Source of the DNA: Polytrichum commune
Lineage: Eukaryota; Streptophyta; Polytrichopsida; Polytrichales; Polytrichaceae
Reading direction: 5' to 3'
DNA: 64,000 bases
Assembly: GCA_950295325.1 (NCBI GenBank)
Contig: OX485803.1
Location: 11,532,001 to 11,596,000 of the forward strand
This document shows positions 26,272 through 37,300 of the stretch, in pieces. The position numbers and the translations under genes are program-made. Positions within the stretch are counted from its first letter, which is position 1. Every line of letters starts with the position of its first letter. The notes under the pieces were generated by a model. The model searched no databases. It had not been told where the DNA came from and saw only the letters and a program-made list of their open reading frames with translations.

Positions 26272-27202
26272 TGTAATAGCAAATCTACGACAAAGCATCG
26301 ACAGAAATTGAACCTCTCCTTGTCCAGAAATGATTATTGAAAGTGCATGTTTGTTGATTCTTTAACTAAATATATAGGTCCTCCTAATTATGTTCAATAT
26401 TGAGTGTGAAGTAGTTTTTGAAGACGTAGTCCAATCTTTTTTAAACATGTGTTTCTATGGTGCTTGCTTTTTGATCGTCACCAACCCACACACCAATCAA
26501 ATACAGGTGTCTGATTGAGAGACATAACCAAACAATGTATGCATACCTTATACTAGATGATATGCAACCTTCATAAAAACTCTCTCTAAGTTGCTTTGTG
26601 TGTGTGCGTGTGTGTGTGTCAAGAAGCTTAACCTTCCAAGACTATAAGCTATCACTCTACCAATTGGTCTCTGTACATCACATTGTATATTCATGTTGTA
26701 CAAGTCTGAAATATCGCATGTAAATGTATATTCAGGTTGTACAAGTATGAAATTTCACATGTATGAGAGGCTCAAATTGGGCTCCAAAAGCATTTAGGTT
26801 AAACTTGATTCATGTCATGTCTTTGGTAGAAGATCCATGGAAGATGTACAAAAGGTAAAGATGTTTCATGACAACTACTATGTAGTGGGGATTAGTGAAA
26901 TGCAGAGAAAAATTGTGTAGCTTGGGGTTTTCAAAATTTGATAACATTAGGGTCAAAGATTCCGATTTAGTCCAATAGAACTTAGTTGAAATGAAACAAC
27001 AACAAATTTGAGAGGACAAGAGGGAATTATTGCATATGAACATACCTCTCAATTATCCAACTTAAAAGCCCATAAGCATTGTGCAATCCAAAGAGTATTT
27101 TTTTAAAGTTAATTTGACACCAAACGTAGCTACAAAGACCTCAACTTAGTCTACTTGATGTTATTTGAGATGATACAGCCACGAACTTGTAAGGTTAGGT
27201 TT
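26272..27202. other. Intergenic, one diverged repeat
   Basis: No gene. A TG microsatellite lies near 26597-26620, and a dispersed repeat (26418-26530) recurs at 35488-35595. Confidence 0.5.
26418..26530. repeat. Dispersed repeat, copy 1
   Basis: Shares AGTCCAATCT, TTTTAAACA, CAAATA.AGGTGTCTGATT and other blocks in the same order with 35488-35595 inside a HIBCH-like intron. Old and diverged; superfamily not recognisable. Confidence 0.55.
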
Positions 27203-27210
27203 GTAGGATG

Positions 27211-27970
27211 CCCTAGGGGGGGCACTAGATGTAATTTAGAAATGACGTGCGATAAAATATAGGGTATTTAATATTCATTTGAGGTAAAATTTTGAAATAA
27301 AAAATAAAAAATATAAGGGGTACATTAATGTTGGAAACCAATTATTAAAAAATTCCATGCAATATAACATGTGTAAGGGCTCACATTTTGCTTCATCAAA
27401 GAAGATGGAGGGCTTAGTTTTATTTCATGAAGGTTTCTCTTCATTAAGGATACTTTGAACTCCACTATGTTTAAATGTTGACATAAGGGGGTATATTTGA
27501 GACAATATTTGATGTTTGAAATTCTTTTGCAAATGTTGTACGAACTCTTGCTATCCTGCAAATGTTGGACAATTGTGTTTCTTAACTCACTCAATTTTAA
27601 GGTTGCACCCTACTTGCATTCTTCATTACAATCTTGTTGTTGTAATTAAGTTCTATTGTGTTTTCTTCTTGTCATACCACAACAATGCAATCCCGTTATT
27701 AAAATGCCAATTCACAATGCACCCCCCTCCCTCGGCTAAAAACTAAAGGCTATCAAAAATTTGTAAGAAAAATAAGATATTTAATATTGAATGCATCCTA
27801 GATTTTTGATTACCAATAGGGTATTAAAAGTTCAAGCTCGATAGGATTTTTTCTACTTTAAGGACTCCTAATATTCTAATTCTTAAAGATAAATACCCCC
27901 CTTGAAAATAAGTGGTTGTCACAGGTGTTTCCAAAAATTTACTATGAGTGCCCCCCCCCCCCCCCCCGCG
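27211..27970. mobile_element. hAT-like non-autonomous element with G-run termini
   Basis: An 8-bp direct repeat, GTAGGATG, flanks the segment (27203-27210 and 27971-27978), as expected for hAT target duplication. The ends are imperfect inverted repeats: CCCTAGGGGGGGGCACTAG at the left against a right end whose complement reads CGCGGGG...GGCACTCATAG. The right end contains a 17-base C run. No transposase inside. Confidence 0.65.
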
Positions 27971-27978
27971 GTAGGATG

Positions 27979-30873
27979 AGCATCCAACATAAAATATTGA
28001 ATCCCTATAAGTTTGTTGTTGATTCATCTCACATGACTCAAACTAGATTAATTCCAGAGTCTTTTTAAAGCTAATTATGATGTCGAATTGGCTAGAATAG
28101 TATTATTCATATTACATCTTATTTCAAGGCTTTCAAATTGGATGAATGAGAGGTATGCTCATATGCAATAATTTCATAATAATTTCCTCTCTCATGTGCG
28201 CATAAAGTGACAATGCCTTGTGGAAACTTGGGAGGGGCATCTTTTTATCGCACTATCCATGAACTAGGATTTGACTATATTTGGATTTATGCATTAATTT
28301 TGGACAATTTCAACCACGAATATGATACACATTGGATCTCAAAACCACACAAATATGGTGGTTGGCGAACATGGAATGCAAATATATTGAAGTTGTGATT
28401 GTTGTGTATTGTGTTTTTTTTTTTTGTGAACATGATATTCATGAAAACAACACATTCAGATGTGGCTTTTGTTTTTCAAGGCCGACTCAAATTCTAGTCT
28501 TGCGGAGTGCACTTCAACTTTTAGAAATTTTGTATGGGCACCTATGTTACACGTTCATAGAGTAAGAAGAAGTCATTTTCTATCATGATTGTTATGTTTT
28601 GATTGCTATCAAGAGTGTTTGAAATAGCAATGAAAAACATAACATTGGTGATATAAAAATATTTTTTCCCTCATTATCACTTGCACATGCTACTAGCATT
28701 TTGTAAATACATTTGGATGTAATTGGCAAAAGTTGCATTCAAAGACCAATCCAAGACGCCCTACCTTGTATTTGAGAGAACGGCATTTGTGGCATTTTTG
28801 CATGCCATGTGACATTTTCACGGATACCATGTTAGATGTTTTTGTCCCCACAAGTGCACAATGATCCCCTATTATTGGAATCAATGTCACCCTCACATGA
28901 GCTCCCAACACAACAAAAACATGACCACTTCCCACTTTGACATTCTTTTTCCACATTCTAATCATCTCCAAACTGCACGGCTCATGTGTCTATGGGTAGG
29001 TATCCATGTTAGCTCGATGTTTTATAGTTGTTACGATTGCGGATTAATGAGTTCAGTGGGATTTTAAAGTAAGGATAAAATCATCCATCAACCAAAAATT
29101 GGGTTGCTTGGGAAGCTAGGGGGGCAATGTTCAAGATTGAAGTCCTCATGTGAGTGTCATGTTGAAGGGCTGGTTCAAATCCAAGACGTTAATCCAAGAA
29201 TATAGAAATGAAATACAAAATTCATATCAAACTTGTGCATGAATGATAGGGTACATGTTTCTAGTACAATGTGAAGAATTAAGAATCAACCATCTAACTT
29301 CACTTCTTATAATGACAATGCCCTACGCTTATTGGTTCTTGTGGCGGACATATTATATTGAGGACTTCAAGTGATATCTTCATTTTCAATTTGGGGTTGC
29401 ATTTTGAAGGGCTATTTTGAGAAAGGTATATTTTGAAGGACCGAATCACGTTTGAAGGGCATTGAAGACTTCAATCTTGAATATTGCTAGGGGATTAAGT
29501 GAGCGTTGTTGGAAGGGTCATGTAGTCAAGGATATGTGGCATGTTTAGAAGTCAAAGGAGCAAACTAGGGAACAATAAAGTTTTGTTGCTTGGAATTTTC
29601 AATTCTAGTCAAATTGACTCCGGAATTAGCACGTATCAGAAACTCGGGACTTAACAACAAGTGCAACTGATCATGACAAAAACACACAACTTAAGGCCCC
29701 GCCCCACCTGAACCATAAAAGTGGCCGGGATTTTGATAGTTTTCTGTAATTGTTGTCTGTCTGTCCACTGTTCAACCCTCTGGAGGTAGTTTCCGGCTAT
29801 GTTCGGGGAAAACCGACGGCTAGTTCATTATCAACCGATGGATTTTCCCTCATGGCCGGTCCAAATTTCCAACCATCGGATGGCAATCCGACTGTAATTT
29901 CAATCCTCCGGCAATTAGCCGATGGACCAGAAAATGTCCCAGAAATGTAGCCAATTCTTCTTGTGAGTTACTGGATTTCAGCCGGAAGCATCCAGAGCGC
30001 TATTTGTCTGGGGCATCTGATGATGCACTTGAGGAAGTACCCTAAACCTTAAACTTTTGAATTATGCAACCTTTCCATGACCAAATCCAATTGCTTCTAT
30101 GAAGAATTGGGGGACCCTTGGCCTTCAAGCGGTGAAGGCATTGCTAGGTTCAATTCCTGCCAAGGATATTAACTCTTCAAATTTAAAGTTTTGAACATGC
30201 CTTTCTTTTCACTTATTCAAAATTTTGTACTAAGAAATGATTTCTAATAACTTTTCATACATTTTTAAAACAATTAGTGCCGATATGAATTCCATTTAAT
30301 CGGATATTCGCCAATGAAAATATGAAAATATAGGCAATTGGCCAATTGCTTTCACAAAAGACTGGCTCTTGCCGATGTAAATTGGAAAAAATCCAACCCT
30401 TCCTAGCAACTACCAGCAATTAGCCACTAAGGCTTCAAAAACTTCCTGAACTCTGGTTTCCGGTGAAGAGATACCGAGTCAATGAATGCTAATTATTTTT
30501 TTATTTTTTTGAGACAGAAGGCTGACATGCCAACACCAAAGTACAAGAAGCAGTTGATCACTTGGCAAGTTTTTTGTCAAGTAGAGAGGAGATTCACATC
30601 CGGGATTCGAATCGCCACCCTCTTCCTTGAGATTTGGGTATCTCTCCACCATCATCTGGTAGTTTAGGGTCATCTCGGACCTTCAATATCCACTCTCGAT
30701 TACACACCTGCACTAGAGGTGCAGTGTTCAAGAGATTTATGGGCATGATCGGTCAAAATCCTAGTGTTTCTCTATCCCGTCAACGATCTTCCGCCAACTG
30801 CCATGGTTGTTCAAAGTTAAGGATGTCGAAATACTGTCGTTAACTAAAACTTAGCTCCGGACAATCTGATGAC
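27979..30873. other. Intergenic, no gene seen
   Basis: AT-rich with many short frames on both strands, none family-like. A GGGATTCGAATC string near 30602 recalls a tRNA T-arm, but no tRNA fold surrounds it. Confidence 0.5.
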
Positions 30874-30875
30874 TA

Positions 30876-31213
30876 CACTAAATAGGTAGATTAGTGTTGG
30901 AAACACTAATAGTCGACGAAAACGCTAAATGTAAATTGTCTCTATAGTGTTAGAACACTAAATGTCAACTCTAACACTATTTGTACCAAGTAGTAACTTT
31001 AAATATTTACATGAGCGCATTTAGTGTTAGATGATATTTTGTAAATCTTGGAATGAAGAATTGAAGGAAGAAGAATATGAGAACCTCGTAAAAGGTATAA
31101 TTTGTTCAAACCCTATTCAAACACTAATTGTAATATCAGTTGAAAATTAGTGTTTTAGGTAACTATTGTATCTAACACTAATCTTCATCTAACACTAATC
31201 TACCTATTTAGTG
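30876..31213. mobile_element. TA-flanked MITE (Tc1/mariner-Stowaway type), 338 bp
   Basis: Begins CACTAAATAGGTAGATTAGT and ends with the exact reverse complement (about 24-bp TIR), with TA on both sides (30874-30875, 31214-31215). The interior repeats ACACTAAATGT/TTAGTGTT motifs. The similar element at 62691-63038 shares these interior motifs. Confidence 0.85.
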
Positions 31214-31499
31214 TAGCAGGTTGCATGTTTAGCGTTGTGGAAGTATCAGCAGAGTATGTTGGTTGCTAGATGCCGGAGGCAAGCTCAGAGGTTAGCTCTC
31301 CATTTTATCGAAGCCACGTATTATGCCAGTTATGATTGTGACTTAGTTACAAATCCTGTCGGGAAGGTATAGTAAATAAGCAACCTGCCCATACTTGAAA
31401 CCCTTGAGATAGAGTCAGGTGGGGCAAGCCCTTTATTCTAGTGAGTTCCATTCACAAGCTTACCTTATAAGGGATAGATTTTTACAGGACCCCTTCGTA

Positions 31500-31648
31500 A
31501 AATTATTCAAATCCATAACAATGTTTTGTGGGACTGACAATATTTCACAGATTATTCTCGGATATTCCCATATTCAATTTGAATAATTGGGAATATTATG
31601 TGGAATATTGTCAGTCCCACAAAACATTGTTATGGATTTGAATAATGT
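31500..31648. mobile_element. Foldback element with 43-bp perfect arms
   Basis: Arms 31502-31544 and 31604-31646 are exact reverse complements. The roughly 60-bp spacer can itself partly pair (ATATTCCCA / GGGAATAT). TA dinucleotides at 31498-31499 and 31649-31650 allow a small TA-inserting MITE. A transcribed hairpin source of small RNA is the alternative. Confidence 0.65.
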
Positions 31649-31650
31649 TA

Positions 31651-32816
31651 TGCTTACAACTTCCACAAATCCCAAAGCATGGTTATTCCCAACAATATCA
31701 TAGCAACTATCTAGTTCAACACTTTAAGTGCCAAAACATATTTCCATGTCATAATTCTTTGCATCACAAATCAATGTGATAACAACTATGGACAAACTTA
31801 TTCCATAACTCATTCATTTTATGTCAAAAATAAATGAAACGACTACGGTAATTTGTTGAGCTCCCATGATAGTCTGTTAAGTGCAACATATTATTTTGGG
31901 GATCACGGATCAAATTACTAGCGTGTTTTTGCATGTATTAACCGTAATATTGGACATTACCAAACATATATTTTGGGATTGATTGAGCATTCCTCCGATC
32001 ACTCCAAAAGTGCTAGCCTTTGTTTATTGGCACCTTTCATCTTTCTCAATAAGTTTCATGGGTGGTAGTTATATGGATTTCATTTCTCAAAACCTACTGT
32101 CAAGGGCATAATAATTGTTTGTCCCTACACATTGATGTACTGTTGATAGGTCTATTGGTGTATCTCGATTGATTGATTGAGTTATTTGATCCCAAGCAGG
32201 TGTTAGTTTGGTTTGAAATTATAATCACCAAGTTGTACATAGATTCAACATTCTTATCCTCCTAGATGGTAGGTATCATGAGCATGTGCCTCAATTACAT
32301 CCACAAGCTTCATTTACAATTTGTTTATCCATTTAAGGTAGGCAAACCTAAGTTGTTCATCTTTATTGACACCTATATTTGAGTGATAACTCATGTGCTT
32401 ATGTGTGGATCTAAGAACAAACACCAAAAGATATAATGTATTAAAAAGAGAATTGGACTACATGCTTAAATTTGTTAATTAGTCTAAATGCAATAGTCAA
32501 CATAATTGAAGAACCTATGTGATCATTTAATGAGAAAGAGAATCTTCAGTTTGACAACGAATTAGACATTCATATGAGCTTGATTTGGACTTGCTAATCA
32601 ACTTGCACTAATTGCATGTTTGTTCAGTTGTTTGGATGTGGGCCAAATATATATTCGAGAAGGTTTCCTTGATTTTAGGCAATTTATGTCTTCCTTTATG
32701 TAGAGCAAATGAAACCATTAAGTTTCTGGGGGTGTTTCTTTAGGGGCCGCATGCCTTACCTTATTATTGTGTCATTGTGGAAAAGCCCTGAGAAAACAGA
32801 GGTCGCCCACCATATA
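31651..32816. other. Intergenic, no gene seen
   Basis: AT-rich sequence; no supported gene or repeat boundary. It leads into the HIBCH-like promoter. Confidence 0.5.
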
Positions 32817-32858
32817 CACGTGGCCAAGAAAAAGGCCCATCTGGACACGTGACGTGGC
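32817..32858 (+). promoter_or_regulatory. Clustered G-box/ABRE motifs at HIBCH-like promoter
   Basis: CACGTGGC (32817-32824) and CACGTGACGTGGC (32846-32858) lie about 100 bases before a likely non-coding first exon that ends at 32956 with a CAG/GTGGGT donor. Paired ACGT cores are typical of ABA-, light- or sugar-responsive plant promoters; activity is inferred. Confidence 0.5.
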
Positions 32859-33500
32859 CTTCCTCTCCATTCCTCACTCGGTCTTGCGCCCCTCGCATTC
32901 TTCAAAGCTCAAAGTTTTCCTGCACCCGATTTCGCATCTTTCCTCATCACCTTCAGGTGGGTTGCATGCATTCTAAACAGTCATGTTTCTCTCTTTCACA
33001 ACTTCTACTCAAAATGAAGACTTTGCAAGTCATCTGCTGTTACTGCAGAGCTCAACATCGTCGAAAGGGGGTGCAATTGGCATCTTCTTTGAAGCTTTTT
33101 GATGTGGTGCATCAATCTGGCATGTTGTAAACATCCCTACATATTTCCACTGATCAGATTTTTCCCCGCGTTTATTTTTCCTTGATGACCAAATGGTCGC
33201 ACAAATTCTAATCCTAATTGGCCCTTGTTGATGAGGGTTCGCCTTCCTCTGAGCGATTGTAACCAAGTGTTTCAGTAGCTTTGTGGATCAATTCTCTCAC
33301 AGACACTAAACCTTAGAGCCACCACGAGTTTCTCTGTCCTTCCTCAGTAATCCTCCCAGTATAGAGCGAAATGCTGTGTCACATTTACTATTTGATTCCT
33401 GTAAGAATCGATTCTGAGCTTAAGCTGGAATTCGTGTCTGTTTGTGGAGCATCGATGATGATCCCTGTTGCCAGAAACCCTAACATATTGTCTTTTGTTC

Positions 33501-34258
33501 GGAGCATGTTCCGCATTTGCCATTCTATAGGGCTCATTCTTTTTCACTACATGCTATCAATCTCTGTATGATGTTCGTGACCAGGGCACTTCGATTCCGT
33601 GCTAAATAACCGTGTTGTTGAGCACTGAGAATTCTCTACTTCCCTGGTTGAGATTTTGCTCTGAGAATTAGATGCATCCTTAGATGCATATAGCCACCTT
33701 GTCATCCACATTTCAGCTAAGAAATCCTCGATTCTTATGGCCCCCGGATCCAAAAAATTGCATGCTCAAACTGTTACTTAGCATGTGCACTGTGTAACAT
33801 CTGATTTGCGTTTGCAAGTTTCCTGACCATTGATGCGCGATTCAGCTGTTTGCAGCATGTTCTGCATTCACCGGTCTATAGGGCTCATTCTTCTTCACTA
33901 CATGCTATCAATCTTTGTATGATGTTCGTGACCAGTGCACTTCGTTTCTTTGCTGAGTTGTGAAATGTACCCTCAAGTTCACGGTGTTGTTGAGCAAAGA
34001 GAATTCTCTACTTCCCTGGTTGAGATTTTGCTTCGAGAATTAGCTACACCCTTAGATGATATAGCCACCTTTATCATCCACATTTCAGCTAAGAAATCCT
34101 CGATCTGATGCTCCTCGGATCCAAAACATTATACCGTAATTCTGAATAGAATGCATGCTCAAACTCTTACCTTAGCATCAACAGCATGTGTGCTATGTAA
34201 CTTCTGATTTGTGTTTGCAAGTTTCTGACAAAATGTGCACGATTTCAGCTGCAATTGG
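33501..34258 (+). repeat. Tandem duplication in HIBCH-like leader intron
   Basis: About 33501-33851 and 33852-34258 are tandem copies (shared blocks: CTATAGGGCTCATTCTT, ACTACATGCTATCAATCT, GAGAATTCTCTACTTCCC, CATTTCAGCTAAGAAATCC). The second copy has an extra 30-odd bases. Both copies end in a GATT(T)CAG/CTG acceptor-like site; the second is the probable acceptor (34249/34250) used for the coding part of the gene. Confidence 0.8.
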
Positions 34259-34331
34259 CATTCGTTTGTACAGGTCTCAAGGTGTAAGGGGACATTAAGT
34301 GACGGGGAGGGAAGCAGTGAAGGCTTGGAGG

Positions 34332-37300
34332 ATGGCAGGCTCAGTGGTAGACTGGGTGAAGGGCGCCGTGCTCCCGAATGGCCTCGCTGTCATCACATTA
34401 GATCGTCCCAAGCCCCTGAACGCCATGAACGCCGGTAAAATTTTGGTTCAATCTTCAATTATTAGAATGCCCAATTTAGTTAATCTCTCGTCCATCAACA
34501 ACCATTCCAAGAGTTTTGGGTTTAGGGTTGATACTAGTGGTGGACTGGTATCACTTTTTTGTATTCATACCACTTGGGTATATATAATGAGGAGTTTGCA
34601 TCTTTTGGATACAAGTAGGGTATGTGTACTTGGGGACATTTTGGTATTTGATACTATTCGGGTCTATATACCATCTAAGAACCTTCATACCTAAGTCAAG
34701 TGACCCCCGTATCAATTTGGTATTAGGATGGTAATGACCCAAATAATGATTTGGATAAACAAAGATTCTCTCATCTTGTGGTACCCAGCCAGTATTAATA
34801 TTTAACTACTGTTATAATTTTGATACCAGTTGGGTAGGCTATTTGATACCATTATTGATATTGTGTATCGATACCTTGCATTCACTTGTACACCAGTCCA
34901 ACATTGGTTGGTACAAGATGATGAGGTGCAAATTCTAACCTCCCTCTTTGCACAACAGATATGACTGAACTGTATAAGAAATACCTCGACGAATGGGCGA
35001 ACAGCAGTAAGGTGCAGGCAGTCCTGGTTCAAAGTTCCTCAGCTCGTGCATTTTCTTCAGGTGTGCATCCCTCTTGTCCTTGCTTCATTTGAATATACTT
35101 TTGTAGAATAACCCACTTCTGTGGCCTCTTTAATTGTTGTCATCACATTCCTAGGCCCTTGATGGATGCTCATGGGCTCCAGAGCAATATATGCATTTAT
35201 TGGCAGTGATGTTTACTACATATGGCCCTCTTTTTTGTCTTCTAATAAGGTAAGCGGGCCTGAAATGGACACTTTTCTTTCTTCACATACTTCTTGTAGG
35301 ATGAAACCACGCAATATTGTGCAAGTTGATTGCCAAGTCCAAATCTTGTCCGTGGCCATTTTCCTCATGAATTTTGGAGCTCATATGAATGTCTTGTTCA
35401 TTATCAAATTGAAGATTATCGAGCTCATTAAATAGTCATATAGCCCCCCCCGATTGTGTTGACTATTGAGCGTATGGTTATCAAAACTTGAGCACGCAGT
35501 CCAATCTCTTTTAAACACATGTCTTTTTGCTGTCCGTTCTTAGATCCATACCTAATCACACTCCACTCAAATATAGGTGTCTGATTAAGAAAAATACCTG
35601 AGTAAGGCCCACATAGCTTATGTTTGTTATAGATCTATTATAGATGTGGCCATGCAGGAGTGGTGATGATCTAGGGTTTCCTTGATTGTAATTTTGCAGG
35701 TATGGATGTAAAAGTGGGTGCAGCTGCAGTTCAAGAGGATGTGAATACACCTGTCATTCCCAAGGTCGTTTCAATCTCTCAGAGTAATTTAACAATCGGT
35801 TGGTCATAGGAATGATTTGAAAGAGCGTCACATGCTTGCATGCAGGTGGGGATGTGAAAGCAATGGCGACTGCACCCAGGCATGCAGTGCTAACAATGGC
35901 GTGCCAGGTCTGTACCAATGTTGGGCTGGTATATAGGTTAATGCATGGCATCAAAACACAATATTCATAATCGCATCAAAGAACCTACCTGACCAGTAAC
36001 ACAAATTACTTGTCAAATTTTGATACTTGGTGGGTATCACAAGACAAGAGAACCTTTGTTTATCTAAGATAGTCAATACCATCCTAATACCATATTGATA
36101 CCAGGGCCATTATATCTAGGTATAAAAGTTCTTGCATGGCATATAGACCTTGATGGTATCAAAATATCCTCAAATATCTGTACCTTACGGGTATCAAAAA
36201 ATTACAAATAGCTCTTTATATTTACCTGAGTGATATCAAAAAAAGATGGTGTGGGTCCAACACTGGTCTGTACCAACCTGAGCAGGACCTCTGTTATCAA
36301 AGAGACAGTGAAAGATGTTAGTGCAATTCAATGGGTGTTTTTTTGGTATAGTGAAACCCTTTAGGAGTACCCAATGGAGTAGAAGGACATATTCCTGCCC
36401 TGACAGTATTTTGGTTGGTTGCAAGTCATAGTAACAGATTCTAGAGTCTAGGGTCCATGAGCCCAAAGAGATTTGGTGTTGCCCATAGTGGCCCAAATGG
36501 GTGAAGCCTCAGGGCATTGATGTTTGGCAGGGACAAATAGCATAATCATCACATCTTGAGGTTATAACCTCTTCAAGCTTACCTGAACTTACAGTTCTGT
36601 TGAAGGGCCACTTGTTTATCCAGCGAAGAGAAGTCTGTAGTTGAATATAGTCTAAATTGTGAGAGGTACAGTACAGGGTCATGCTTGCACACAGAAGCTT
36701 AACAGCTTGACTTAGGCTTCTTGAAATAGTAACCGTTTTAACATTCTTCATCGTCTCTATCCAGATAATTCTTCTTTTAGTGTTTGAACCTCTCCCCTAG
36801 TAGCTCACTATAAAGTTGTGCCAAGGGTGCAGGCATTGAGTAATGAATACAAGTTAATTTGTGCTATAGCTCGGTACAAGAAGCCCTATATTTCTTTGAT
36901 GGACGGTGTCACCATGGGATTTGGGATTGGACTTTCTGGTCATGGGCGCTTCCGTGTGATCACTGAGGTAAGATTTTACTGAATTCCTTGAATTTTTATT
37001 TTGGCCCCACTAATCTGGGAAGTTTATAACTTTCCACTTTTTAATCCTGAAGTTTTGTTCTTTCTAAGGACAGTTAATTTAGAGATGAATGTGCAAGTAG
37101 TTCCAAAGTACACGCTGATGCTTTCTAAATAAACACACTGAAATTTTCTTACAAAATTTAGAAGTCTGTAAATCGGGTGAGAGAGGTGATAGCTATGTAT
37201 GACATGGCAGAAAACACTGCTTGCAATGCCGGAGAATGGAATCGGCCTCTTTCCAGATGTTGGCTTTGCACACATTGCTAGCAGAACTCCAGGACAAGGA

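Noticed and set aside
30595-30625. tRNA-like GGGATTCGAATC string
   Set aside because: No acceptor, D or anticodon arms can be placed around it.
34299-34694. 131-codon frame as start of the HIBCH-like protein
   Set aside because: It begins at GTG directly after an in-frame TAA and runs into intron 1 beyond 34434; ATG 34332 is the credible start.
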